Source: Lycorma delicatula
Taxonomy: Eukaryota; Arthropoda; Insecta; Hemiptera; Fulgoridae
Assembly: GCF_047948215.1 (NCBI RefSeq)
Contig: NC_134455.1
Coordinates: 297,637,647-297,701,646, forward strand
Reading direction: 5' to 3'
DNA: 64,000 bases
Position 1 is the stretch's first letter. Every line of letters begins with the position of its first letter. The translations under genes and the position numbers were made by a program. Shown here one piece after another: positions 32,841 to 44,880 of the stretch. The notes under the pieces were generated by a model that had not been told where the DNA came from, ran no database searches, and saw only the letters and a program-made list of their open reading frames with translations.

Positions 32841-34030
32841 ATGTCTCGAAATTGTGTAAATGATGTGGATGCCTTTTATTATGTAAGTGGTGAGTTTACC
32901 GTAAAATCAAATAGAAAAAATATTACACCTTTAATTAAAAAACCATATAATTTGCAATTTCAGTGTAAAGTTGGTGATCAGGATAAGATGTGAGCTCCTC
33001 ACATAGCATGCACTAATTGTTCTGTATATTTAAGACGATGGCTGAAAGGTACACGGAAGGCTTTGCCATTTGCTGTACCTATGGTTTGGCGTGAATCAAA
33101 GGATCATGTAAACGATTGTTACTTTTGTTTAACAAGTGTTTCTGGAATTTATAAAAATCTAAAGATACTGTAAATTATCCTTCATTGCAATCTTCAATCA
33201 GACCTGGTACCTCTAAGAGAAATTATTCCAGTTCCTGAGCCATATTTGAATGTATGTATCGACAAAAGCAGCGATAAAAAATTAGGCAATACTGAAGAAG
33301 AAAACAATGATTTTGAATTATCTTCCAATAAGGCACATTTTATATCAAAGGTGAATTAAATGACTTGGTTAGGGATATAAATTTATCAAAAATTCAAGCT
33401 GAACTGTTAGGATCAAATAGTGCAAGGTTGGAATTTACTTCAAAAAATATAAAAATTTCGGACTTTTGAAGCCGACAAAAAGAACTTTCTCAGTACTTTA
33501 TTGATGAAAATATTTTCTCTTATTGCACAAATATTGATGAGCTTATGTTGAACTTGGGACAAGTTCATAAACCAGAGTACTGGCGTCTTTTCATAGATTC
33601 GTCCAAGTATAGTTTAAAATGGTTCTACCACACAACGGTAACAAATATCCTTCGATGCAATCTCTTATGGTAATTATTTGAAAGAGACATACGATGTGAT
33701 GAAAGACGTTCTAGAAAAAATAAATTATAAAAAACATAGTTGGAACATATGCGTTGATTTGAAAGTTATTGCGGTTGGAAAAATGTTATTCATGAAGCCT
33801 TAGTTGAATCCAAAAAAATATTTTTACCCCCTTTCCATATCATGCTAGGACTAATGAAAAAATTTTGTAAAAGCAATGAAGAAGGATAGTCCCGGAGTTT
33901 TGTACATCAGGCAGAATTTTTCCAATGTAAGTGAAGGAAAAATTAAAAAAGCAATAGTTTTTGGTCCTCAAATAAGAGAGTTGGTGAGAGATAATTTATT
34001 TAACTCAATGTTAAATAATGATTGTTAAGA
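32841..34030 (+). pseudogene. Uncharacterised multicopy family, broken copy B
   Basis: Reads MSRNCVNDVDAFYYVSGEFT, KNITPLIKKPY, CKVGDQDKM, then CSVYLRRWLKGTRKALPFAV, PMVWRESKDHVNDCYFCLT, an acidic stretch, ELNDLVRDINLSKIQAELLG, KELSQYFIDENIFSYC, PEYWRLFIDSSKYSLK, ALVESKKIFLPPFHIMLGLM and a frame-shifted FVGPQ-like end. This copy is the most readable, with three to five stops and several frameshifts. About 150 bases are missing near 33777 relative to copy A. No catalytic motif is known to me. The Cys-rich N-terminal part (C-x2-C-x-Y-L and DCYFC) suggests metal binding, an inference only. Confidence 0.7.
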
Positions 34031-37000
34031 CGTTTGAAAAAATTTTCTCGGCAAACTAAAAACTAAAAAAAAAAAAAACATTATAAAAAAATAAATATTT
34101 TTTGATCACGTGATTGCTGCGTGCTGATTACGTGTTTTTGGGGTGACCTTGACCTTTAACTTTGGCCAAAAGTTTTTCAGGGGCCAAGGACATCCGATGA
34201 TCTTTACCTAATCCCTATCGGGTTCAAAGATCACGGTTGTTCCACAGGTGGCATAGTATACTACTTGTAGTACGAGTATTTTTGCAAACAATAATGAACA
34301 TAATCATTTGAGCAAAGGAAAAAGAACAAAACAAAATATATACATTGTTAACATTTTTTTACCATTTAAAAAGTTGTTATTCATCTGTGATTTCAGAGTG
34401 AATAAATCGGAATTTCTAATTTATGAAGATAGTTAGTAATATATATGGGTCAGAATAACTTTCACGGGTTTCAAAGGGATTACCCGATCCTTTTCTTCAG
34501 TTTTCATAATAACAATCTAATGACCACTGAGCTAAAAATTATGCATAAAAGCTGAAATGTTAGTTCTCTTGACAATAAATCAACACTGCGCCGGTTCTAT
34601 TGATAAATTAAATTTTAAATAAAATATATTTGTATTTTAAAATGATGAAAATTTTAAACACTGATTTATTTAATTTAAGTTATCTTTTTGGTGGTCTGAG
34701 AAGGGTTGGATCGATTAAACCTGATGCTCCTATTTTAAGGTGGAAGTCAAACCAAAAGTCAAACATAATTTATAAAAAATATATATAACAGCAATTATAT
34801 CCGTTATATACGAATCATGGAACTAATCGCAATAATTTTTATGATCATAATTCAGCCGTTGCAGAGACGTTAAGAAACGCCTACTACACACAGAAACTCA
34901 TCTATATTGTACATTGAAAGACACACTAGAGATTTCAGAATTTCTAAAATTAATAAAAACGGGTATACTGAAATTTTACAATATTTTAATTTTATGATTT
35001 ACAATAATGTTTAAAGTTTTAAAATCTTATGATTAACAACTTTATTCATTCACTTGTTTAAAAAATGTTTTACTGAAATCGGCTTGCTAATTGGTAAAAT
35101 GATTAATGTTACCTATAAAATTAGATGTTTGTGGGTAAATTATTAGAGTAATGCTTTATGTTTCGGTAATTTTAATACCTTAGTTTACTTTAATTTCCTT
35201 TGTTGTGCGTAAACCATATAAGCCCTTTGAAAGATGGAACTTGTACATATAGACTATTTTTTCAGATGGATACAAGGAGATAAATTTTATCTCCTCTTCA
35301 ACACTCATAACAACTCCTCTTCAACACTCTTTAGTATTACATATTCATGACGTTATTAAAATTATTTTCTTGTTTGAATATATTAAACTTTACTCAATTA
35401 TATTTAATTAAAATAAAGGTAATGCTTGATTTCATTAAAAAAAAAAAACAAAAAACATTTCTTTCGTGTTAAATGACGTTTCTGAAGAACCGTAACATGT
35501 ACATCTGGTAAAACAATATTAAACATTGCTACATGTATAAATTCAGTATATCTATTATTATTTTTTTAATTTAGTACAAAGACAAGGTTACAGCATAACA
35601 TTATCAAATAGACTATATATATATTAACGTAACAAACTCATCATCAGAATACCAATATATAAATTAATACGAATACCGTTCCGTAGACAAGAATCCTCTT
35701 AAATTATCTGACAGCAGTACTAATCTATTTATCATACTAAATAAACTGTACTACTGATGTGAATTCGACAGTTTCATTACGATATCCTAACATTACTCTG
35801 TTGATATAGCATCGTCATTAACAACAAGCTTTTCTCTGACATTATCCTTTATTGAGTATCTACCTTTTGTTCTGGATAGATAGATACGTATATGTTTAAA
35901 ATTATACATGTGTATGTTGTAGTTCTTTGATTATTTGTTGAAAAGTAACTAATTTCTATTATCTATTAATAAGAAAATAAGACTGAATCTTGTTTTTCCT
36001 TTTTATCCTATTAATTACGTACAGTTCTAAAAAATGAGATATAATTAATATACTATCAAGTATTTGCATTGTAAAATTAGGTAGAATGCCCTTTATATGT
36101 ATACGTTTCTTAAATTCTAGTATACGATTTTTATTTAGTCTGTATCCTTTGTCTACATACCGGATATATAAAAAAAAATAAAAATATTTTTTTTTCTAGT
36201 AATAGTCTTTTAATAAGTTTAGTTATATTATAAATTTAAAATGGAAACGAAATATGCTGGTCTGGTCTGTAAATCTTGAAAGCAAGTTTGTTAGAAAAAA
36301 TTGATTAAGATTTTGTAATTACAATACTGAAAGTGGCAATTTATTTAAGTAGAATTTTTCTTTTCAATATGTTCTTTCCAGTAGGGATTACTGTCAATAT
36401 GATTTATTCACTGAGCACAGAAATAATGTTGAGGAGTTCTATAAAATCGAAAAGAAAACTGCATGTTGTATTATAATAAAATTGACTAAAAAAGGGGAGT
36501 AAGGAAATAATTAGGGGATATTTACTTCTTTTTTCTATTTGTTCAATTTATCTAGTTATTAAGATTATGAAGAGTCTTAGAAAGTAGGCTGGCAGAACCA
36601 ATAGCTTGTAAGTAGAAATGAAATAAAGTAAGGATTTTTGCAAATAATTAAAAAAACGTATTTAAAAAAAACCTGTTATTAACCTTTTATAAATCATAAT
36701 AATTTCCTGCATTTTTTTACGCTCTTATTCTGTATGCATGTTTCTGCTTGATCTTTATCCCTCTTCCCTCTCATCGTAACAGAGAATTCTTAACCTACTT
36801 TCTAAAAGATTATTTTTGTTAATAAGGTTCTAAGAAAAAACACTTTAAAGAAACGTAATGAAATTATGTTCCTAAATTTTCTTTTTACTGACCTTGAAAA
36901 CTGGCCTAGAAAAAAAAAACGGCTAGAAAACAAATCATTTCTTAGAAATACTAAGCAATCGATCTAACTGAGAATTGATAGGGATAATTAACTTATATTG

Positions 37001-38417
37001 AGTCACTGTAATTACTCTCAATTATAAAACAATATATAGGTGTATTACAAAGATAATATAATATTCACAGTACTGGTTTTTTTTTAACATAAATTAAGAA
37101 AACATTGTTCATACAAATATACGTACAAAAAAATTTTGTTTTCCATATGTTTATTTTTAAACTTTAACCAGAATATCTCTTCTGAAGAAAGGATTAAGAT
37201 ATAATAATGTAATGAAATGTATACGAGTTTAAATTACAATTTTCATCGTATAAAAAAAAAAATCTGAAAATTTTATGATCTCAAAATAGCGTCCTTTTTA
37301 CCTTGAAAACTGTTGTAATATTAAACTTTTCAACCTAATATTTGTTTCCAGCAAACAAATTGAGTCGTAACCGAATTTGCGGAAGGTGGGCTGAAATGCC
37401 AAAGCGGAAAAAATACGATCCGTCTAAAGAAATAATTTTTTACAAGAAAATAATTTTAAACGAAAATTTTCTCTTTCTTTACGATTTATGTTTTTAAATA
37501 AAATATAAGAAAGAATTTGTAAAATTCAGTTAGATAGAAATGACAAGAAAAGAATTCAATAAGGTTTTGCAAAAATTAAAACGAAGGTATTGTATCAAAA
37601 TGTAACCATAAACAATTGGTATTATGAATATAAAACTATTAATTATAATTTAGAAATTATATAAATGAATATTTAGAATATAATAATAAATAAAATTACT
37701 TATTTAAATAATTTATCTCTAAATTTTGTTTAAAAAATTCTGTCAAAAGTAGTTTCATAGATTTATTAAGATTTCGTATTTGGCTAATTATTTATCATAT
37801 CTTAATCGTAATCAGATCTTGTATTTCTGATGGTGGTGTGAATTGCTGAAAGTGCACAAAATTTTATTTTTATTTCACTTTGCAGCAAAGAGGTGATGTC
37901 TAAATGAAATTAATTTTTTTTCATTTATAATCAAAGGTAACAAAAAAAAAAAAATAAATAAAATTCATCGCGCTAACATATCTAAACAAAGATCAGAAAA
38001 AGAAACTGATATAAAAAATATATATACAATGTCTCTTTCAAAAAAAACCTTACTCAAAACGTAGCTTAATAAAGTGAAAAATATTACACAAAAATAACTT
38101 GCAAGGAATACAAAACTAAACGGCTCCTGAAGTAATGTCTATACAGGACAGTTTCGGACATAATATATAATATTAAAAAAAATCTTTAAAAACTTCCTTT
38201 ATACTTTTTAGTCATACTCTAATCAAATTATTATCATACATTGCATGAGTTTAATTAGAAGGTTAGTTTGGATTTCAAAAGATAACATCATATATTGAAA
38301 TTTCTAATATTTATAAAATATAAAACAAATTTTCAATCAAAGATTTACTATAAAAGTAACGAAATACTGAAGTTTTTTATTGTTGAAATACAATTATAAA
38401 TTAACAAAATTTAATTT
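34031..38417. other. AT-rich DNA; one candidate terminal exon
   Basis: Mostly featureless. A GC-richer patch at 34130-34250 (tgaccttgacctttaac, ggttcaaagatcacgg) looks repeat-derived. At 37353 an acceptor-like tttgtttccag is followed by an open reading NKLSRNRICGRWAEMPKRKK and YDPSKEIIFY that stops near 37497; no homology is known, so this is only a possibility. Confidence 0.4.
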
Positions 38418-38421
38418 CCAT

Positions 38422-38692
38422 CCTTAATTTATCCCCGTATGAAGGGATGTTTGCAAAAGTAATGGTGGAATATTTTATTGTCACCCGACCTTAATAAGTG
38501 TGCAAACTTTTATCAATAGGCAATGTCAGTAAGTATGTTAAATTATTACACCCGCACCCTTAATTTACCTCCGTGAAGGGGATGTTTGCAAAAGTAATAG
38601 TGGAATATTGTATTGTCACTCGACCTTAGTAACTGTGCAATATTTCATCAAAAGGCAATGTAACGCCTTTAAGGAAGTATGTTAAATTAAGG
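38422..38692 (+). repeat. Two-unit tandem duplication, about 136 bp per unit
   Basis: Units start at 38422 and 38558 with ccttaattta and share gggatgtttgcaaaagtaat, ggtggaatatt/agtggaatatt, attgtcac, cgacctta, and aagtatgttaaatta. Confidence 0.85.
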
Positions 38693-39539
38693 ATGCAAGA
38701 TTTGAGGACAAACATGAAAAAAATGAAAACTGAAACAAGCCATTGTGAGTTAAAATAAAGCAAGTAATAAAATCATACCTTGGAAAAACAGAACCCGTAT
38801 TTGTCAAAAACCTCATAGACACAAATTACAATTACATTAGTACCGACTCTAGAATTTAGAAGTTTTACAAACACCAAAAAACATACGATATATTGAAAAA
38901 ATATGAACTACGTAAATACACAACATCGATATTTCTAAATGAAGAAATTCAATTCAAGTATACCAATATAATCGTTGATCACATCCTAAATCTCCCCAAC
39001 AAAATCTTATTTTTTAAATTTTTTTAAACATCAATGATTTGACAGTTTTGATTTTGTTCTCCATTCTTTTCTGTTCTGTGCTAATATTTTAACATTAACA
39101 TATTTACATATAATCGAATATTTTAGATAATGTGTTTCATATTTTCCCATTTCTGTCTTTCTCAATATTTTTTTCCATTCTACACGTCCCTCTGTCACCA
39201 AATTAACTAAACCTATATATCTTAATACTCGTAATGTCCCTTCAACCTAGTTCTTCTCGTTAGAATATTCTGCCATAAATCTGTCTTTTACACTGAAAAA
39301 TAAAATTAAACACTTTTTTTTTGGCACAAGGAACAACATATGTGATTCTAAAATCACATATGTTGTCATCACATATGTTAACGCTGAATTAAAGTATGTA
39401 AATAAATTTTCTCCATCGCTCACCGTTTTTTTATGAGACGAAGGTAAACTTTGAAGAAATATAAGAATTTACATGCATGCAGGCATTATTCTACTTAAAT
39501 AAAATGTGGTAGTTGTTTTCCCTTTTTGTTTGGCCTCTT
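38693..39539. other. AT-rich DNA with a hairpin
   Basis: Only the hairpin at 39334-39365 stands out. Confidence 0.5.
39334..39365. repeat. Perfect hairpin
   Basis: caacatatgtgatt and aatcacatatgttg form a 14-bp stem around a 4-base loop; a third copy of atcacatatgtt follows at 39369. Confidence 0.85.
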
Positions 39540-40530
39540 TAGCATCCATCAGTAATTTATAAACATTCATTCCGCTGCAACTGGTGCCTGTTTTCCGTAA
39601 ATGAGAGTTATTGGTGGAAGCGTTCCTCGAGCTCGTCACTGATAGTGCCGTATTTTTGGGAAAGAAATCCAGGTTGAATTAATTTCTAGGGACGTACTAC
39701 ACCCCATATGATTGTAAACATATGTCTACAATAATTCATCTACAATTTCATGATAATTAGGGATTTATGATTTCCTAAAAAGTTTTGTACAGCACTTAAA
39801 TGACCTTAATGGCGACTTTTCGACTTGGCTTGTCAGTTCATTGAATTACCAATCTCTACTTAAAGTTCCTATTTGGGGCCTCACAAAAATATTTTCCTCA
39901 CAAAAACATGAAATGCAGCACCATTTTTATCGATTGCCTTAGAGATACTTCTAAAAAGCCCAAATTTTACACGAAATGGAGGTAGAATTGAATGAAATGA
40001 TTCCTAGTTGTTAAATAGGAATCATTTCCTAGTTAACTAATGATAGATATACAACATTTTCTAATCAGGGGAGTGCTTCACGCTTTGGTCATTCCTTCCT
40101 GGTATAAATATTTATCGCATCCCTATTTTTCTCATTCTCGCAGAAAGAAATCATATTTAGTGTAGCCGAGTTACAAATCCATTAATAACGAAATAACTTT
40201 TAAATTGCAATATATAATCCAACGGTGCTTGAGGTACTGAATCATTTTTTCTAACAGGATTTCATGTTATCATACGTTTCTTTCATGTTAGTTGTATAAG
40301 GTAACGGCACAGAAGAAAATTTGTTGGCATTGTGCAAAAGGACAGCCTTTAAACGAGTTTTCGAACAATCAATGAACAGTTTACATTCTGCAGAGTTAGT
40401 TCATGATGAAGTGCATCTATGATAGGACAAACATTATTACAGTACACTGAACTATTTTCTTCAGAAAATAAATCTTGAAATCCTTCGGAACGATTACGAT
40501 TATGAAAAAAATAAACACCACTGTGTTACT
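39540..40530 (-). pseudogene. Uncharacterised multicopy family, broken copy C (C-terminal half)
   Basis: Minus-strand frames read SEENSSVYCNNVCPIIDALH, MKETYDNMK, LDYILQFKSYFVIN (a decayed CGDLKVI-like part), CENEKNRD, GAAFHVFVRKIFC, FLGNHK-like then MGCSTSLEINST, LDFFPKNTALSVTSS. They match the order of copies A and B and continue further toward the C-terminus than either, with a family-typical H-L-D-x-F-P-E-N-L-G-x-x-S-D-E-like segment. Heavily mutated. Confidence 0.6.
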
Positions 40531-41945
40531 ATGGAGAAGATTCCAGCCTTTTAGCCTAGATCCAAAAGCTGGCTAGTTTTTTTGACAAGTTCAAATACCT
40601 CACAAGGTCGTTTAATTTACCTAGCAAGTTTCCAGCTGTAGTTTTTACACAGCAAGTTTTCTGCATATAAGATCTATCTTTTATTTTAAATATTTCCTTT
40701 AAGATTTTGCAGAATTGATCAAGTTTGCACTGAATTCACGATAAAAAAGTTTCCATTTTGAATCTTAGAAAATGAAAACCACATGATTTCTGATATTTAT
40801 TTGGGATTTTAAATCGATTCTTTAAACTTCTTCAAAGTAATTAGGGATATTAAACCTCCCTTGTTTATTTACTGTTGTTATGTGTCCTCTAGAATACGAT
40901 TTCCGATCCTCATCAATACGAGAATGTTGAAAAACAGTTTAACCTCCTTCATATTGCAAGCACTAAAAATTGTATCCAGATAAATTAAAATTTTATTTCT
41001 TGTGCGTCTCAACATTTTTTAAAACTATCCGGAAAATAATTTTACTGGTTTTTCCATTTTTAATAAAGATATTATAAACTACTATCAATAAACCTTTTGA
41101 AAATTAAGATAATTCTGGAAATGTTAAACAACGTTTTTTACTAGTAGTTTCATTTTTCTGTTCCCAATTTACTTACATTACTATAATACGGCTACTACGT
41201 GCATCTTCCTACAGTTTCATTTACAAATAGAAAGCCGGTATGCGACCTACATGCCAACTCCACTACAATTTTTTTAATTTATGGTAATTAAAATGCTGTC
41301 TCATACCCTTGAAACTCTTAAAAAATAATATTTAAAAGTAAAAAATATTTTGATTAATAAATATTATTAAATTCTATATAAAATTAATAACAATAACAAT
41401 TAATTTTAACAATAATTAATAACATAACGATAAGGTGACTTGAATTTGCTGGTTTTTCGAAAAAGTTTCTTGAGATATATGGCGAAAATGAGTTTTCTTA
41501 AGCATTTAGTAAAGTTGGTTGGTGCTTGCTAGTAGAAGCTAATCCCAGAATGAGTTAAAAACTTTTGTACTTCATTACCTTTAGTGAGTTGTAGAGATTC
41601 AGATTTTTTTAAAGTTATTGCCTTCAGGAATGTTTATTTTTGAAACTAATTTCCAACAACAAACAAACAATAATAAACACAAATTCAAATAATAAATCAA
41701 ATTATGTAACAACTTATTCCAAACAAATTTTTTTACTCTGACACAATATAATATAAAATAACACTACATAGTATTGACGTTATTAATGAAAGTTTATATA
41801 CGTCTCTTTTTATATAAATCTAATATCATTTTAGTCCAGTAATTCTTTTATGGAACTTCAAATTACAAATTAACGTTTTGTAAAAGTTTATTTATTACTT
41901 TTATTCGAATTTAATCAGCTATCTAAGTAATTCTTGTTTTATTTT
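40531..41945. other. AT-rich DNA, nothing recognised
   Basis: May include more of copy C upstream of 40530, but no motif can be named. Confidence 0.45.
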
Positions 41946-41949
41946 GCTC

Positions 41950-42095
41950 CATAAATTAATTCATCACAAAAGCTTTGAGCGCTTGTACGTGGGATTATGA
42001 AAGTGGCATATTGTAACGTATGAAAAATGCCATGCCTGACCGGGATTAAAACCCGGAAGCCCGGATGAATGGACGAGAGTTAATTTTATTAAAAC
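41950..42095 (-). mobile_element. Short tRNA-related SINE, copy 1
   Basis: The minus strand reads cgggttttaatcccggtcag then gcatggcatttttcatacg, a B-box-like tRNA stem followed by a fixed tail, and continues to aaagcttttgtgatgaattaatt. The same order with about three quarters identity by eye is found on the plus strand at 58617-58765. Confidence 0.65.
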
Positions 42096-42099
42096 ACAA

Positions 42100-42632
42100 T
42101 AATCCAATCGCTGTCTTTCATTTGTTATTCTTATTCCACAAAATTTTATTTCATTTTTATTTACTTCAGTGTTATATCTGAGTTTGGAGGTATGGTTTTT
42201 AAAACTATTTAAAAATTTGTTATTGTAACTGACGATCTGTAAAAAGTACATAAGTTTCTAATACTCTAACCTTTGTAAAATTTTATAATTGTAGTAGCCT
42301 AACGAAAGATTTCGTTAGGCTACTACAATTATAGTTTTTTTCGTTTTTTTTGACTTATATTTATTTTTTAATAGTAATGCAATAAATAATATTTACTACC
42401 TAGTAAATAAAATTCATCGCTTCAATGCATCATCCTTCTTTTTATTTATTACGTTTAGACAAATATATTAAAAAATATTTATTATAAATAACTTTGAAAA
42501 TAATTTAAAGATGATTAAAATTTTGATGTTAAAATGCAGTTTAAGATTAGTAGTACTTTATACAGTTGAATAATTTCGATTAATTTCTGAAGTATTTGAA
42601 ATTTAATTTAAAATAAATTATTCTGTTTTTCA
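42100..42632. other. AT-rich DNA with a long hairpin
   Basis: Contains the inverted repeat at 42284-42333; otherwise nothing recognised. Confidence 0.5.
42284..42333. repeat. Perfect 21-24-bp hairpin with 2-base loop
   Basis: aattgtagtagcctaacgaaa (42287-42307) and its exact complement (42310-42330) are separated by GA; three further bases on each side also pair. A T-rich run follows. Confidence 0.95.
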
Positions 42633-42723
42633 GAACCTGTAACTAGTGCGATACATCTCACACTTAGACGAGAAGAAAGTTTACAAGGAAAAAAAGAAAC
42701 GGTAACTGGAAAAAGAAGAAGCA
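42633..42723 (+). other. Candidate terminal exon
   Basis: A good acceptor, ttctgtttttcag, precedes an open reading PVTSAIHLTLRREESLQGKK and ETVTGKRRSREG ending in TGA. It is basic and short, without known homology. Chance is quite possible in this composition. Confidence 0.18.
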
Positions 42724-42778
42724 GAGAAGGATGATATGGATTATTAAATGAATTAGATTCAATTAAATTTTAATAATT

Positions 42779-43396
42779 TAATCATTATTGATTAATTCAA
42801 TAACAAGGATATGAAAACAAAATGTTCATAATCCTCGTCTGAAACGTCATCAATCCATGCATTTTCATTGCTATATTTATTTTGTAAGCTAAAATCATTT
42901 ATCTATTCTGAAATATTTTCACGAGATTCCACTTATTCAAATAAATCGTAAACTATAGTTTCCAATATTTCGACGGTTTCGTATTTGTCGTCTGACTCGT
43001 CAAATTCATGATCATTATCATTTATTACAACGTATTCAATTCGCAAATTAAAATAATCTAATTCATTATTAAAATTATTCTCGTTTGGTGAATAAAAATC
43101 CTCTAATTCATCATCAGTTTCTTCCTCCGATTAGAAATTGTCTGTTAAAAAGGTAGTTTCAAATTCTTCATGTGATTCGTCAAATTCAACGTCGTCATCA
43201 TCATTTATTACAATAAATTCCTTTCGCGGATTAAAATAACCTATTTCATTACCAAAATTACTTTCATATCGTGAATAAAAATTATTAATTTGAAATTTTT
43301 CGTCTGATTCTTCACTTACAGACGGTTTGGATTATTTTCCTTCAAAATTTAACTTTGAATATTCATTCTTTCTAGAAGAAGAACCATTTAATTTTC
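42779..43396 (-). pseudogene. Acidic protein with two tandem repeats, broken by stops
   Basis: A single minus-strand frame stays coherent for about 205 codons with only four stops (after FEGK, TDNF, DLFE and NISE). It is extremely acidic. Two successive units align: SEESDEKFQINNFYSRYESN, EIGYFNPRKEFIVINDDDDV then EFDESHEEFETT; and SEEETDDELEDFYSPNENN, ELDYFNLRIEYVVINDNDHE then FDESDDKYET. A third, shorter part ends WIDDVSDEDYEHFVF. I do not recognise the protein. It follows the Polinton polymerase relic on the same strand about 100 bases away, so it may be part of that element or an unrelated gene relic. No start codon can be assigned. Confidence 0.6.
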
Positions 43397-43491
43397 AAAT
43401 ACAGATATAATAAAAAAATAAACGTTTAATTTAGTCGTTTGTTGATTATTCACTAGAGAGTTTTGATTTTACATATGGAGTACATTAAAAA

Positions 43492-44880
43492 TTATATTTC
43501 ATAATAAATTTGGTTGCATAAATGTGCAACCCAAATGCCATTTATAATATAATAGATTTCATGTATTATAACATAACGATATCCAGACGGCTTATGAGTG
43601 TCTGTTTTTGTTGTATAACTAGTGGCCGGTTTAGGATTCGCAAAATCATTTGAAATTATAAACGATTCAAAATCTGCGTATATAACAATGCATAACGTTG
43701 AAGAATAATCTCTATATGATACTTTCTTACCACGTCTACTTTTCTCTCCACCAATCCATTCGTTTGGCATTCTAATTTTCTGAACCTTTCCTTGCTTGCA
43801 ATCTTCAATATGTATTTCGAGTCTTTCTTTCGCTTCCTTTTCACTATTCCAAAATTTAAAATACTACAAACAAAAGGGACAGAATTCAGATTTTCTACGA
43901 CTTTTATTCCTATTCCCAGCAATCTTGATAAGCCGTTATGTCCATTTTTCATGTTTATTAAAGTATAATGAGATCGAATTAGTATAAAATTGGTTACTAA
44001 TAACAACCACACCAGTGCTTTATGATTATTATTACTCGCACCTTTTAAATAAACATCTTTAGACTTAAATGATACATCATCATGTTCGATATCACAACAC
44101 GTTTACACCAATATCAAGGTTTTGAGCTTCAAATTTATCAATATCATTTACGCAAACAGGATACTCTATTCCTTTCATGTTTAAACGAGTTTCAAATTTT
44201 TTATGAAATGAAACACGATAACGATCCACTTTGAGGAAACAGGTGGGCTAGAGTACACCATAAGAAACATTTTTGATCGTCATTCTTTAGATTTATTACA
44301 GCACGTTTATTAAATAAATCTTCCGGTAATTGTAAGTATATACTGTTTCCATCATAAAGTGGATCGAATTCTGAAACTGAAAGATCCAATCTCAGTATTT
44401 TATTCATAACCCAACCGCTACCCATTTGAATAAACCTTTCGAATGATTCGTTAATATTTTTCATTTGCTTCTAAATACTGTTCGTTCAAATTGTTTTGAT
44501 TTTTGTAAACATTAAGCATATAGCGAGTACTACTATGTAAACTGACTGTATAGAAATTACAATGATTATCTACACATTTCTCTATCTCAAGAATAACAAA
44601 GTAGTATTTAATATTTTTTCCTTTATATATTTTTCTGCTTTACATTTTATAGCATTAAATACCTTATCTCTCAACCATTTAAAATTAATATCCATAAAAG
44701 TTTTATCGCTAACAAACGTGGAATACGTTTGTTTTAATGAAAATTCACCTAATGCATGTTTTTATCTGTAATTTCAATACTCAACAACAAATCAGAAATG
44801 CCTTTTTTTAGTTTGTATTTCAATTCAAAATACTCTTCAGTTAAATCTTGAAAAGCGCTATTAATAGACGATATATTTTC
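43492..44880 (-). pseudogene. Polinton/Maverick-type DNA polymerase B relic (N-terminal part)
   Basis: Protein-primed family B DNA polymerases replicate Polinton transposons. Minus-strand pieces in order: AFQDLTEEYFELKYKLKKG (about 44860), SLKQTYSTFVSDKTFMDINF, FERFIQMGSGWVMNKILRLD and FDPLYDGNSIYLQLPEDL, INLKNDDQKCFLWC (ORF 44201-44464), NDIDKFEAQN, SHYTLINMKN, a Cys-rich block, and CIVIYADFESFI (43680), the exonuclease motif D-F-E. The typical Polinton wording is G-S-G-W-x-L, N-P-L-x-x-x-S-Y-I-x-L-P, N-x-x-N-D-x-x-C-F-x-W and Y-A-D-F-E. At least three frame changes and several stops occur; the polymerase domain itself is absent. Other Polinton genes (integrase, ATPase, capsid) were not seen. 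Confidence 0.75.

Noticed and set aside
30226..39365. Hairpins as CRISPR repeats
   Set aside because: The inverted repeats are solitary, not regularly spaced, and there are no cas genes.
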